A stretch of 44,184 nt of DNA from an uncultured bacterium (GTDB lineage Bacteria > Verrucomicrobiota > Kiritimatiellia > PWTM01), in contig CAACVY010000012.1 of NCBI GenBank assembly GCA_900661335.1, positions 1 through 44,184 on the forward strand, given 5' to 3'. Positions 7,164 to 15,474 of the stretch are shown here, one piece after another (position 1 is the first letter of the stretch; each line of letters starts with the position of its first letter). Below the pieces are notes generated by a model. That model was given only the letters and a program-made list of their open reading frames with translations. It had not been told where the DNA came from and did not search any database. The position numbers and the translations under genes were made by a program.

Positions 7164-8579
7164 ATGTCGTGGGCCGAGTCTGGTTCGTATGACTTCGACG
7201 TAGTCGTGATTGGCGCTGGCCCGGGCGGGTACCCGGCCGCCATTCGCGCGGCGCAGTTGGGGGCCCGCACGGCCATTGTGGAGCGCGAAGCGTGGGGGGG
7301 AACCTGTCTGAACTGGGGCTGCATCCCCACCAAGGCCATGATCGCCAGCGCAGAGTTGGCGTGGCAGGCGCGGCACGGAGAGTCGTTGGGCATCGTCGCG
7401 CCCGGCCTCTCGGTGAACTACCGAACCTTGTTGGAACACAAACAGGCCACCGTCCGCAAACTATCGCAAGGCATCCAATCGCTGTTGAGGGCCAATGGCG
7501 TGGATATGATCGAAGGGCAGGCCTCCTTCATCAGTGCGGATCGACTCCACGTGCGCGGTCCCTCGGGCGATCGCTGGCTCCGGGTGCGGCGCGTGATCAT
7601 CGCCACGGGCTCCACCTCGTCCTTCCCTCCCGGTGTTCCCACACATGCCCGCATCGTCGAAAGTCGAGTGTTTCTAGACCTGCCCGAACTCCCCGCGCGG
7701 CTCCTGGTGTTGGGTGGTGGGTATATCGGTTGCGAACTGGCGGCCATGGCGGCGATGTTGGGCAGCCAGGTTACGATCGTGGAACTGCTGGATGATATCC
7801 TGTTGCTTCTGGACGACGACGCCCGCGCGGTCGTCCGAAGATCGCTCGAACGCACGCTCGGCGTGCGTATCTTGTCCGGGCGACCCGCCGAGTCCATCGA
7901 GGCGGGCGACAGCGGAGTCCGACTGCGCGTGGGCGATGAAACCCTCGAAGGAGACGTGCTGCTCGTGGCCACGGGCCGGCGGCCGATGACCGAGGGTTTG
8001 TGTCCCGAGCGAGCCGGCTTGCCCCTGGACCCCAAAGGCTATATCCGCGCAGACGCCCGGAACCGCACCTCCGTGCCGGGCATCTATGCCATCGGCGATG
8101 TCAACGGCGGGCCTCAACTCGCGCACGCGGCGACGTCACAAGGATTGATCGCCGCGGAAGACGCCTGTGGCCGGTCCCCACGGCCCAATGAACACCTGGT
8201 TCCAGGCGTGATCTTCACGCATCCAGAAGTCGCCATGGTCGGTCTCACTGAACGAGAAGCTGCGCAACGCGGTGTGGCGGTGAACGTGGGGCGCTTCCCC
8301 TACGCTGCGCTGGGCCGGGCGCTGGCCGCCGGTGAACGCGAGGGGTTTGTGAAGTGGATTGCCGAAGCCGATACCGGTCGGCTCGTCGGAGCCTGTGCAG
8401 TGGGTGCCCGTGCAACCGACCTCATTTCCGAAGCGGCGGTGGCCATTCGCGCCGAGCTCACGGCGCACGAAGTAGGCCGAACCATCCATCCCCATCCGAC
8501 CTTTGGTGAACTTTGGATGGAAGCGGCCCACGTGTTGGAAGGTGCCCCGGTGCACATCCCTCCGTCGCGCAAGACGTAG
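7164..8579 (+). CDS. lpdA: Dihydrolipoyl dehydrogenase (E3)
   Basis: This flavoprotein of 471 residues reoxidises dihydrolipoamide and reduces NAD. It shows the FAD motif GAGPGGYPAA (18-27), the redox disulfide GGTCLNWGC (C48 and C53), the NAD motif GGGYIGCELA, a second FAD motif YAIGDV, and the C-terminal catalytic HPHPTFGE. The ATG at 7164 has AAGGAG eight bases upstream; the ORF track start at 7071 lies inside E2 and is rejected. It is the last gene of the PDH operon and probably serves this complex and any other lipoyl enzymes in the cell. No terminator with a T-run was found in the 200 bases that follow, only a short GAGCC/GGCTC hairpin. Confidence 0.95.
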   Translation: MSWAESGSYDFDVVVIGAGPGGYPAAIRAAQLGARTAIVEREAWGGTCLNWGCIPTKAMIASAELAWQARHGESLGIVAPGLSVNYRTLLEHKQATVRKLSQGIQSLLRANGVDMIEGQASFISADRLHVRGPSGDRWLRVRRVIIATGSTSSFPPGVPTHARIVESRVFLDLPELPARLLVLGGGYIGCELAAMAAMLGSQVTIVELLDDILLLLDDDARAVVRRSLERTLGVRILSGRPAESIEAGDSGVRLRVGDETLEGDVLLVATGRRPMTEGLCPERAGLPLDPKGYIRADARNRTSVPGIYAIGDVNGGPQLAHAATSQGLIAAEDACGRSPRPNEHLVPGVIFTHPEVAMVGLTEREAAQRGVAVNVGRFPYAALGRALAAGEREGFVKWIAEADTGRLVGACAVGARATDLISEAAVAIRAELTAHEVGRTIHPHPTFGELWMEAAHVLEGAPVHIPPSRKT

Positions 8580-8781
8580 CGCGTGGCCTTGGCGGACCGT
8601 CCCGAGCCCAAGGCTCGCCAGCGCGCTCGGTGCGACACCACCTTCAGTGTAAGAACCGCGCCATTCACCACGCGAAGCATGCGCCGCGCGGATCCCGTGC
8701 TTCGGACCCGTCCTCGTGGCCCGTGGCACGACTCCCCGCGACGCCGGACCGTGCGCGCTATGGCGGCTTCACTCCATCCCG

Positions 8782-9417
8782 TCACGTCACGGGGGGCGGC
8801 GGCATCTCAGCCAACGCCGAAGCAGAAGTTGCCGCGCTCATCTGGCGGTATGCGACGGCCAGCCCCAGCGGGAAGAACGGCGCCGTGACCACCGCACCAA
8901 TCCCGCATGCCAACGCGCCGAGGCCGGACAGGATCTGCAGCACCAAGACGTACACCGCCAGCATGAGAAACACCGGCTTCGCCATCGCAAAACTCGTTCG
9001 AAGAGCGCCGATTCCATCCATGTGCTGTTCCCAGATCAGGAACGGCGCAAAGGCCCACGCAGTGCCGACCACCGCCGGCACCAGCGCCGATAACCGCGAC
9101 AATACCCACGTGAATTGGAGAAGGAGTACGAGCAGGAACGTCAGTCCCACCCAGGCGATCGCGTATATCAAACCGGGAACGAAGTACTTCAAGCCTTGGA
9201 ACACATCCCCCACTTGGGCCGGTTGGCCATCCATCCGCTTGAGGATCACTCCGCACACGCCGACCGTCAACGGCCCCAGAAGAATACCTAGAGTCAGGAT
9301 CCCCAACAGCCCGGCAATCAGGTTGATCACGATCCATAGGGCCAGGTTCGATTTGAACAACTCCCATGTTCGATTCAGCCACCCACCGATATCCACTTGT
9401 GCGTTTGTTGCACTCAC
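8782..9417 (-). CDS. Small integral membrane protein, unknown function
   Basis: This 211-residue protein has about four to six hydrophobic segments, for example LALWIVINLIAGLLGILTLG, VGLTFLLVLLLQF, VFLMLAVYVLVLQILSGL and AVVTAPFFPLGLAVAY. The N-terminus (ATNAQVDIGGWLNRTWELFKSN) and the broad fold resemble proteins annotated as DUF4013/DUF975-like or 'glycerophosphoryl diester phosphodiesterase membrane domain' proteins, but I cannot assign one. The start is GTG 9417, chosen because GGAGG lies six bases upstream; the ORF track start at 9501 has none. It lies downstream of the GH5-ThuA gene on the same strand, 216 bases away. No function is claimed. Confidence 0.7.
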   Translation of the reverse strand: MSATNAQVDIGGWLNRTWELFKSNLALWIVINLIAGLLGILTLGILLGPLTVGVCGVILKRMDGQPAQVGDVFQGLKYFVPGLIYAIAWVGLTFLLVLLLQFTWVLSRLSALVPAVVGTAWAFAPFLIWEQHMDGIGALRTSFAMAKPVFLMLAVYVLVLQILSGLGALACGIGAVVTAPFFPLGLAVAYRQMSAATSASALAEMPPPPVT

Positions 9418-9633
9418 CCGGTACCTCCGTTCCACAGCGCTACTGTACACCTTCCCCGGCGTAGCGCAATGGTCCGCAGTCCAGTCGGACATCCAACGCA
9501 ACCGCGCGGGCCGTGGCCTCGGGCGTGATGGTCACGCCGCAGAGCGGAAGAACGTACGGCTCAACGAAGACGGCGGAACGCGTTGTGCGGAGGCGGGGCA
9601 GTTCGCATTGAAACTAGGCTTTGGAAAAGTCCT

Positions 9634-11262
9634 TCACAGGCGGCCGGCGGCCCAGCGGATCGAACGCTGCAGAATTTCGCGGAACATGGGATGTTCCCAT
9701 GCCTTCGCATCATGGCCGTGCTGGAGAAATACCACCCGCGCCCGCTCGTACGAAGTGGTCCAGGCCAATGCGGGCATGCTCCGCGGGTGATCGGTGGTTA
9801 ATAGCACGTGGACCGACGGAGCGATATAACAGCCGCCGTAGATCTCATCGTGAATCGTGTAGTCCTTCAGCCCCCGCGTGATCGGATGCTCCCGATCGGC
9901 AATGGTCACCCGAACATCCTGGTCATGGGCGTACCAAGAGGCGGGCAACTCCGTTCCCCGAATCGTGCGCGGTTTCAGGATGTAGGCGCCCCCGAGGATG
10001 TTCACGTACTCCTCCCACGTCGGGTGCGCCGCAAAGTTATGGTGCAACGACACCAAGCCAACGCCTGCACGCAACTGCGCGATCAGCGCCTCGCGGTGCT
10101 CCGGCGAAAGATCCGCCACCATGTCGTAGCGCACGATCACATCCCACCGCGGCTCCGGACCCGGCCGAAGGAGGTCCGCGTCGCGCGGCAGCTCGCACCG
10201 CGTATAGTGCACATCTGCAAAACTGTCCCACATGGCCCAGAACTCCTTCTGCTGGAACCCATGGCCGCCGTACGTCACCAACACCCGAATCGGCGGAGGG
10301 ATCAGTGCACGCAACACCGGTTCCACCCACTGGTTCCGCGCCATGTCCCACACGACAAAATCCCCATCGAATTGCCAATAGGCCCAGCTCCACCCTCGCC
10401 GCTCCGCGGCCCGCGCCACCGCGGCCAGATAGCGTACGCGGGACTCCATAGGCGCAGCATCGTAGACACCGAACTCGCCCAGGTAGACCGAGCACCCGCG
10501 CGCGGAGGCCCATGCCGCGACGCGGTCGAAGTCATGCTCGATACGCCCGACTTCTTCCGGAGTGCCGTTCCACACCACGCCCACCCTGTCTTTTCTCCCC
10601 GCCCACGATGCACCTTGGTGTGTGAAATCCATCGGCTCGTAGTAGTGAACGGTCAGCACGATGTGCCGATCGTTCTCCGGGAGCCGCAACGCGTCGAGTG
10701 CCTGCACGGAGTTCCACTGCGCCGGGCCGAGGACCACCGTACGGCTCGGCTGCTGGGCGCGCACGATGTTCAATGCCTCCATGAGCAATTCATTCCACCG
10801 CGCGGGCGTCAATTGGCCGTGCGGCTCGTTCAGTAACTCGAACGCCACTGAGTCCGGCGCGTCCCGCAGCCGCTCGGCCATCTGCCGCCAAAACGCCAAA
10901 AACCGGGCACGGTTTCCTTCGAGGTCGCGGCCCATGGCTTGGAACTCGTGGCAGTCGAGCACGACCGCCAGACCGTTCGACGTCGCCACACCTACAACCC
11001 AGTCCAACGTGTTCCACCATTGGGCGGACAACGTGAGGTCCGGTCCCATGTGGCGGAACGGATGAAGGTTGACTCGGACGTGCTGGAATCCGGCCTCGCG
11101 AATCGCGCGCATGTGTTCAGCCCGAAACCGCGCCTGCTCGAGCGATTTCCAGATGGGATCGTAGCCCAAGATGTTCACACCGCGCCCGAACGGCGACGCC
11201 CAAGCGCTCACGCCGCACACCGCCGCGATCCCCAGCGTGCCCAGCCAACGCACGTGCTTCAT
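9634..11262 (-). CDS. GH5 glycosidase fused to a ThuA-like domain
   Basis: This 542-residue exported protein has a short signal peptide (MKHVRWLGTLGIAAVCGVSAWA). A cellulase-type GH5 TIM barrel (about 25-318) has the acid/base E146 in FELLNEPHG and the nucleophile E263 in YLGEFGVYD. A ThuA-like (trehalose utilisation, PF06283-type) domain follows (about 324-540), beginning RVLVTYGGHGFQQKEF and containing SLHHNFAAHPTWEEYVNILGG and a late FLQHGHDAKAW. GH5 enzymes cut beta-glucans or mannans; ThuA-like domains have a glutamine-amidotransferase-like fold and occur near sugar oxidoreductases, with unclear chemistry. Their fusion is uncommon. AAGGAGGTC lies seven bases before the ATG, a strong ribosome binding site. 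The substrate cannot be read from the sequence. Confidence 0.85.
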   Translation of the reverse strand: MKHVRWLGTLGIAAVCGVSAWASPFGRGVNILGYDPIWKSLEQARFRAEHMRAIREAGFQHVRVNLHPFRHMGPDLTLSAQWWNTLDWVVGVATSNGLAVVLDCHEFQAMGRDLEGNRARFLAFWRQMAERLRDAPDSVAFELLNEPHGQLTPARWNELLMEALNIVRAQQPSRTVVLGPAQWNSVQALDALRLPENDRHIVLTVHYYEPMDFTHQGASWAGRKDRVGVVWNGTPEEVGRIEHDFDRVAAWASARGCSVYLGEFGVYDAAPMESRVRYLAAVARAAERRGWSWAYWQFDGDFVVWDMARNQWVEPVLRALIPPPIRVLVTYGGHGFQQKEFWAMWDSFADVHYTRCELPRDADLLRPGPEPRWDVIVRYDMVADLSPEHREALIAQLRAGVGLVSLHHNFAAHPTWEEYVNILGGAYILKPRTIRGTELPASWYAHDQDVRVTIADREHPITRGLKDYTIHDEIYGGCYIAPSVHVLLTTDHPRSMPALAWTTSYERARVVFLQHGHDAKAWEHPMFREILQRSIRWAAGRL

Positions 11263-11544
11263 TCACCGACCTCCTTGCCGCGCAACTCCACGCAGATCTC
11301 TGACCCCGCGGGCGCGACGCGACCATGCTAGCAACTCATCCACGCGCGCGAAAGCCCACACGTCTGCGGCCGCGGACTCCGGGCATGGGGGTACGGAAAG
11401 CCCGCAGAGTCGCCGCGCGGTTTGGGACAACGCCTGCGGCGAACCGACTAATGAACCGGCCCGTGGATCCAAGTTCGAGCGTACGCTCGGGACCGCCCGA
11501 TTCGGCCTCCGCGACGCCAGCCGCAGGCAGATGGAGCCGGCCGC

Positions 11545-13062
11545 TCAGCGGTCGGGCAGGTACTCCTGGAGCAGGTGGAGCATCTTCCGGTCGAGTTTGT
11601 GGCCGCGCCAGTCTTCGTACTGCACGTCTTCCCGCCCGCTATCGAGCACGCCGAAGGACCCGCGAAAGTTCCACAGTGCCCAGCCGAAGCCGGCTTGTTT
11701 CCACAGCTCGAGCCAACTGCGCATCCAGGCCAGAGCGACGTCGTGGGGCGTTTTGTTGTAGCAGCCAAACTCACCGACAAACACTTCCTCGCCTTGCGCG
11801 GCGATGTCGATCCATGGCCGCAAGTATTCCTTCAAAGGCTGGTCAGGCTCCGTTCTGGGCGGCGGTAAAATCCGGCCATCTTGGCTGACCTGCCACACGC
11901 CCTGGGTGAGCCCCCATTCGGCGATAGCGCCGAAGCTTCGCTGGGGCGCACCGGGCCATTGAAGTCGAACCTCACGGATAAGAACCCAGTCGCCGGAGAC
12001 CGCATCCAGAGAGACTCTGCGAGCCACCGAGGGTAGAGTGACCGACCAGACCACGCCGGTGCGCGAGCGGTAGATGGCCCAACGCTTCTCACCCGGATCT
12101 CGTTCCCATTCCATGGGTTCCGCCGCCCCATCAAGGCGCCGCCGCCCAATCTCTCGATCGTCGGCTTGCGCCCGAAGCTCCACCGGCCCACTCAGACCAG
12201 TGAAGACCCACGAGACCCTCGCCTGTGCTGGGAAACGCCCCTCCAACACCATGGGCGACCGAAACTCCGGCTTGACTGGCCCGTAGAGGTAACCGGGCAG
12301 CCGCAACAGTGGCCAGGTCGGTGTGGGCCACGTGTCAGAACCTTTAACCCAACTGGCCCGATAGTGTGAAATTTGGCCGGGATGGTAGCCGCGCGTGGCC
12401 TGCACCACATTGGAATAGGCCAAGAACTCCACACACGGATGCCGCCCAGCTTCGAACCCGTCCACGATCACCAACCGCGCCGGATCAATGCGATGGATGG
12501 CCTCGATTGCGCGCCGGTGGACCGCCAGATAGTTCTCGCGGCTGGTGCGGGTGGGTTCGTTGAGCAAGTTGAAGCTCAGCTCGGCGGAGGGGAGGCCTTT
12601 GTATCGGCGGGCGAACATCTCCCAGTGCGCGATGAACACGCGCTGCGCCTCGGGGTCGGTCCAAAGATCTGCGGGCTCCGGTGGGGGGTTGATGCAAAAG
12701 CCGGGCGCGCGGTGAAGATTGATGCAGACGTGCACGCCATACTTCCGCCCGTACTCCACGGCCTGGTCAATCTCGGCCAGCACATCTTCCCGAAACTCGA
12801 GCGAGCGCCAGTCCGGAGTGTAGCAGCGGTAATCCAGCGGCAGCCGTACGAAGTTGAAACCCAGTTCCCGAATCCACCGGAAGTCGTCTTCCTCAAACGG
12901 CCGCTGGTTCCGCGCCGTGAATTTCTCGAGGAGGTTAAAGCCTCGCCAACGCGAGACGTCCACCCGGCCAGTCGTCGCGGGCCCGGCGTGGAGAGATGCG
13001 AAGGCCAACGCACATGCGGCAAGAGCACACTTTAGAAACTTCCGTCCGTTTAGGCGTTGCAT
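11545..13062 (-). CDS. Secreted GH5 cellulase-like glycosidase with insertion
   Basis: This 505-residue protein starts with a clear signal peptide (KFLKCALAACALAFASLHA). The GH5 barrel shows RGFNLLEKF, LDYRCYTP, CINLHRAPG, the acid/base E169 in FNLLNEPT and the nucleophile E431 in VFVGEFGCYN. About 262 residues separate the two catalytic glutamates, against about 120 in the neighbouring GH5. The excess is a beta-rich insert (about 265-405) with segments such as RVSWVFTGLSGPVELRAQ and RVSLDAVSGDWVLIREVRLQW, which looks like a carbohydrate-binding or jelly-roll module set into the barrel. ATG 13062 was chosen because AAGGAG lies upstream and the signal peptide starts there. It sits 282 bases before the GH5-ThuA gene on the same strand. 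Confidence 0.85.
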   Translation of the reverse strand: MQRLNGRKFLKCALAACALAFASLHAGPATTGRVDVSRWRGFNLLEKFTARNQRPFEEDDFRWIRELGFNFVRLPLDYRCYTPDWRSLEFREDVLAEIDQAVEYGRKYGVHVCINLHRAPGFCINPPPEPADLWTDPEAQRVFIAHWEMFARRYKGLPSAELSFNLLNEPTRTSRENYLAVHRRAIEAIHRIDPARLVIVDGFEAGRHPCVEFLAYSNVVQATRGYHPGQISHYRASWVKGSDTWPTPTWPLLRLPGYLYGPVKPEFRSPMVLEGRFPAQARVSWVFTGLSGPVELRAQADDREIGRRRLDGAAEPMEWERDPGEKRWAIYRSRTGVVWSVTLPSVARRVSLDAVSGDWVLIREVRLQWPGAPQRSFGAIAEWGLTQGVWQVSQDGRILPPPRTEPDQPLKEYLRPWIDIAAQGEEVFVGEFGCYNKTPHDVALAWMRSWLELWKQAGFGWALWNFRGSFGVLDSGREDVQYEDWRGHKLDRKMLHLLQEYLPDR

Positions 13063-13458
13063 CGGTTCACTCCTTGCCGGACATAGTCGCCGAACCCGCC
13101 ACTGCATTCAACACCGACTAGTCGCGGGGTAGCCCGATCAAAACCTGTGCACTTCGATGACGGACGACGTCGCGCTGAACTTCCATGAACCATGCAATGA
13201 AGTTCCGTCCTTTCCTTGCCGAACCGTCGGTGCAGGATGGGTCACGGCCCCGCCCCTGCCCACGTGGTTCGCGCGTTCAGAGGGTCGGCAGGTGACCCCA
13301 ACGCACGGATGGCCCCGGACCACGCGGCCGTCCCACGTACTGCCGCCGCTCTGCTGTGCCGTCCGGCGCAACAAAGATCCGCTGGCTCCAGCGCAGCTAC
13401 ACTGCCCGCCCGTAGAGCGATGAAGGAAAGCCGAGTGGCTCCGAGCTCATTTGAAGCG
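13063..13458. other. Divergent intergenic region between GH5 gene and nadE
   Basis: No credible gene lies here. A perfect seven-base inverted repeat, GAACTTC (13177-13183) and GAAGTTC (13199-13205), sits about 120-140 bases upstream of the GH5 start and could be an operator or hairpin. I saw no strong promoter for the GH5 gene. Confidence 0.4.
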
Positions 13459-13486
13459 TTGCGACCGGCTTATCGGACCTTACGTT
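13459..13486 (+). promoter_or_regulatory. Possible nadE promoter
   Basis: TTGCGA (13459-13464) and TACGTT (13481-13486) have a 16-base spacer and would start transcription near 13493, about 20 bases before ATG 13512. The hexamers are imperfect, so this is tentative. Confidence 0.35.
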
Positions 13487-13511
13487 GTCAGCTGTCGGAG
13501 CTCGTGCCAAG

Positions 13512-15218
13512 ATGGACAACATGAAGAGACTCACCGTCGCGATAGCCCAAATCAATTCGGTTGTCGGCGCGCTAGTTCCAAACGCGGATAAGATTCTCCG
13601 GTTTGCACTCCAAGCGCGGGCCGCCGGAGCGAACGTGGCGGTGTTTCCTGCGATGAGCCTCACAGGACACCCGCTGGAGGATCTCGTGCTGAAACCTCAT
13701 TTCCTCGAAGACTGCGGAGGAGAGATCGCGCGGTTGGCCGTGCGGTTGCCGCCGGAGATGATGGTCGTACTAGGTGCGCCCCAGCGCCCGACGGATCCGG
13801 GGGCTCGTCCGTGGCATGCCGCCTTCGTGTTCCAAGGCGGATTCGTGCGAGGGGTTGCGCGGAAGATCCGATTGTCCCGAGTGGGCTGTGACGAGGCTCG
13901 CGTTTTTGCCCCCGGAAGCCATCCCACCGTGGTCCGCGTGAGCGGAAGCGCCATTGGCATTCATCTCGGCGAGGACTCGTGGGCCGTTCAGGAGCTCCCC
14001 TGCAAAGCACTCGGAGGCGGACGCTTGGATTTGCTACTCAATTTGTCTGCCTCGCCCTACCATCGCGGGCAAGTCACCCAACGGCGCGCGGCGATTGCCG
14101 CCATTGCACGCGCAGTGGATGCGCCGGTCGTGTTTTGCAACTTGGTCGGCGGGCAGGACGAGCTGGTGTTCGATGGCGGCAGCTTTGCGATGGCTCCTGG
14201 AGGCGAGTGGTTGGCCCGAGCCAAACGCTTCGAAGAGGACCTATGTATTGTGGACCTCCCGGTTCGCTACCGTGCCGAAGACGTACAGTTCGCCGAGGCC
14301 GACGTGATCGAGTTACCGGAGCTCGTGGACGGCACGCCGTTCCCCCAGCGATCGTGGGCGGAATGGCCGGACGGGCCGGAGGAAGTCTACCGTGCGCTCG
14401 TGCTAGGGTTGCAGGACTACGTCAACAAGAATGGGTTTCGCAAAGTCGTCATCGGCCTGAGTGGCGGCATCGACTCGGCCCTGGTGGCCGTGTTGGCCTG
14501 CGACGCCCTCGGGCCGGAACGAGTCGTCGGAGTCTCCATGCCCACACGGTTCAGTTCGGCGGAAACTCGCGCGGATGCCGCCGCATTGGCGCGAAATTTG
14601 GGAATCGAATTCCGCGAAATCTCGATTGACCGGCTCTTCCAAGCAGCTTTGGACGAACTGGGGCCCCAATGGCCGGGCCGGGAGCCCGACACCACCGAAG
14701 AGAACCTGCAGGCTCGCATCCGCGGAGTGGTGCTGATGGCCTTGTCGAATAAGTTCGGATGGTTGGTGCTCGCCACGGGTAACAAAAGTGAAGTGGCCAC
14801 AGGGTATTGCACGCTGTACGGCGATACCGTGGGAGGTTTCGCTGTGTTGAAGGACGTGCCGAAGACGCTCGTCTACGAACTAACCCGTTGGCGTAACGCG
14901 CGGCAAGCTGTGATACCTCAAGGTTGCTTGGAACGCGCACCCAGCGCAGAGCTCCGCCCGGGGCAGAAGGACACGGACTCGCTGCCCCCCTACGAGGTGC
15001 TGGACCCAATTCTCGAACGCTACGTCGAGCAGGACCAATCGTTTGATCAAATCGTTCGCGCCGGGTTCGATCCGATGGTTGTTCGCCGGGTCATTCGAAT
15101 GGTGGACGGCAGCGAGTACAAGCGCCGCCAGGGCGCGCCGGGCGTGAAAATCACGCCGCGTGCGTTCGGCCAAGACCGGCGCATGCCGATCACCAACCTC
15201 TACCAAGAACGGCTTTGA
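13512..15218 (+). CDS. nadE: NAD synthetase with a degenerate glutaminase domain
   Basis: This 568-residue two-domain protein has a nitrilase-like N-terminal domain (1-270) and an ATP-dependent NAD synthetase domain (about 285-568). The synthetase half looks intact: GLSGGIDSALVA (316-326), VSMPTRFSSAET, EENLQARIRG, LATGNKSE and GDTVGGFAVLKDVPKT. The glutaminase half has lost two of its Glu-Lys-Cys triad. The Glu of the usual FPEL is Ala (FPAM, A47), Lys remains (RKIRLS, K118), and the catalytic Cys of the usual CED is Gly (HLGEDSW, G153). The enzyme should therefore use free ammonia, or glutamine nitrogen supplied by another protein. ATG 13512 was chosen (GGAG 11 bases upstream); ATG 13521 is possible. 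A hairpin terminator follows. Confidence 0.92.
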   Translation: MDNMKRLTVAIAQINSVVGALVPNADKILRFALQARAAGANVAVFPAMSLTGHPLEDLVLKPHFLEDCGGEIARLAVRLPPEMMVVLGAPQRPTDPGARPWHAAFVFQGGFVRGVARKIRLSRVGCDEARVFAPGSHPTVVRVSGSAIGIHLGEDSWAVQELPCKALGGGRLDLLLNLSASPYHRGQVTQRRAAIAAIARAVDAPVVFCNLVGGQDELVFDGGSFAMAPGGEWLARAKRFEEDLCIVDLPVRYRAEDVQFAEADVIELPELVDGTPFPQRSWAEWPDGPEEVYRALVLGLQDYVNKNGFRKVVIGLSGGIDSALVAVLACDALGPERVVGVSMPTRFSSAETRADAAALARNLGIEFREISIDRLFQAALDELGPQWPGREPDTTEENLQARIRGVVLMALSNKFGWLVLATGNKSEVATGYCTLYGDTVGGFAVLKDVPKTLVYELTRWRNARQAVIPQGCLERAPSAELRPGQKDTDSLPPYEVLDPILERYVEQDQSFDQIVRAGFDPMVVRRVIRMVDGSEYKRRQGAPGVKITPRAFGQDRRMPITNLYQERL

Positions 15219-15408
15219 AATTCTCGGAAGACCTTGCTCCAACACGCAGCCGCCCTTGCATGGGGAGAACCCGCCTCCGCGGCCCGAGTGGCGGGATTCG
15301 TACAGGGAGGACGTGCTCTTACTCAAGGCGAGTCGTCCTCAACTATCCGCTCCAGGACGAACGCGTACCCGCGCGTACCTCGCGCAAATCTCCCATACCG
15401 ATCCACGC

Positions 15409-15450
15409 AGAAGCCCGAGCCGAGTGGATGCTGCGGCTCGGGCTTCTTTG
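15409..15450 (+). terminator. Hairpin terminator after nadE
   Basis: AGAAGCCCGAGCC (15409-15421) pairs perfectly with GGCTCGGGCTTCT (15435-15447), giving 13 base pairs and a 13-base loop, followed by TTTG on the plus strand. It lies 190 bases after nadE and 25 bases past the stop of the convergent hppA. It may end both transcripts, although only the plus side has a short T-run. Confidence 0.7.
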
Positions 15451-15474
15451 AAGTCCGTCCAGCTTGTGCGCGGC

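Noticed and set aside
4026-7393. Long minus-strand ORFs (370 and 354 residues) opposite the PDH genes
   Set aside because: Both are antisense shadows of E1 and E2/E3, rich in His and Arg, without domain motifs.
8580-8781. GAGCC/GGCTC hairpin after E3 as a terminator
   Set aside because: Only five pairs and no T-run follow, so it was not called.
9808-10836. 342-residue plus-strand ORF opposite the GH5-ThuA gene
   Set aside because: Shadow ORF; both GH5 catalytic motifs lie on the opposite strand.
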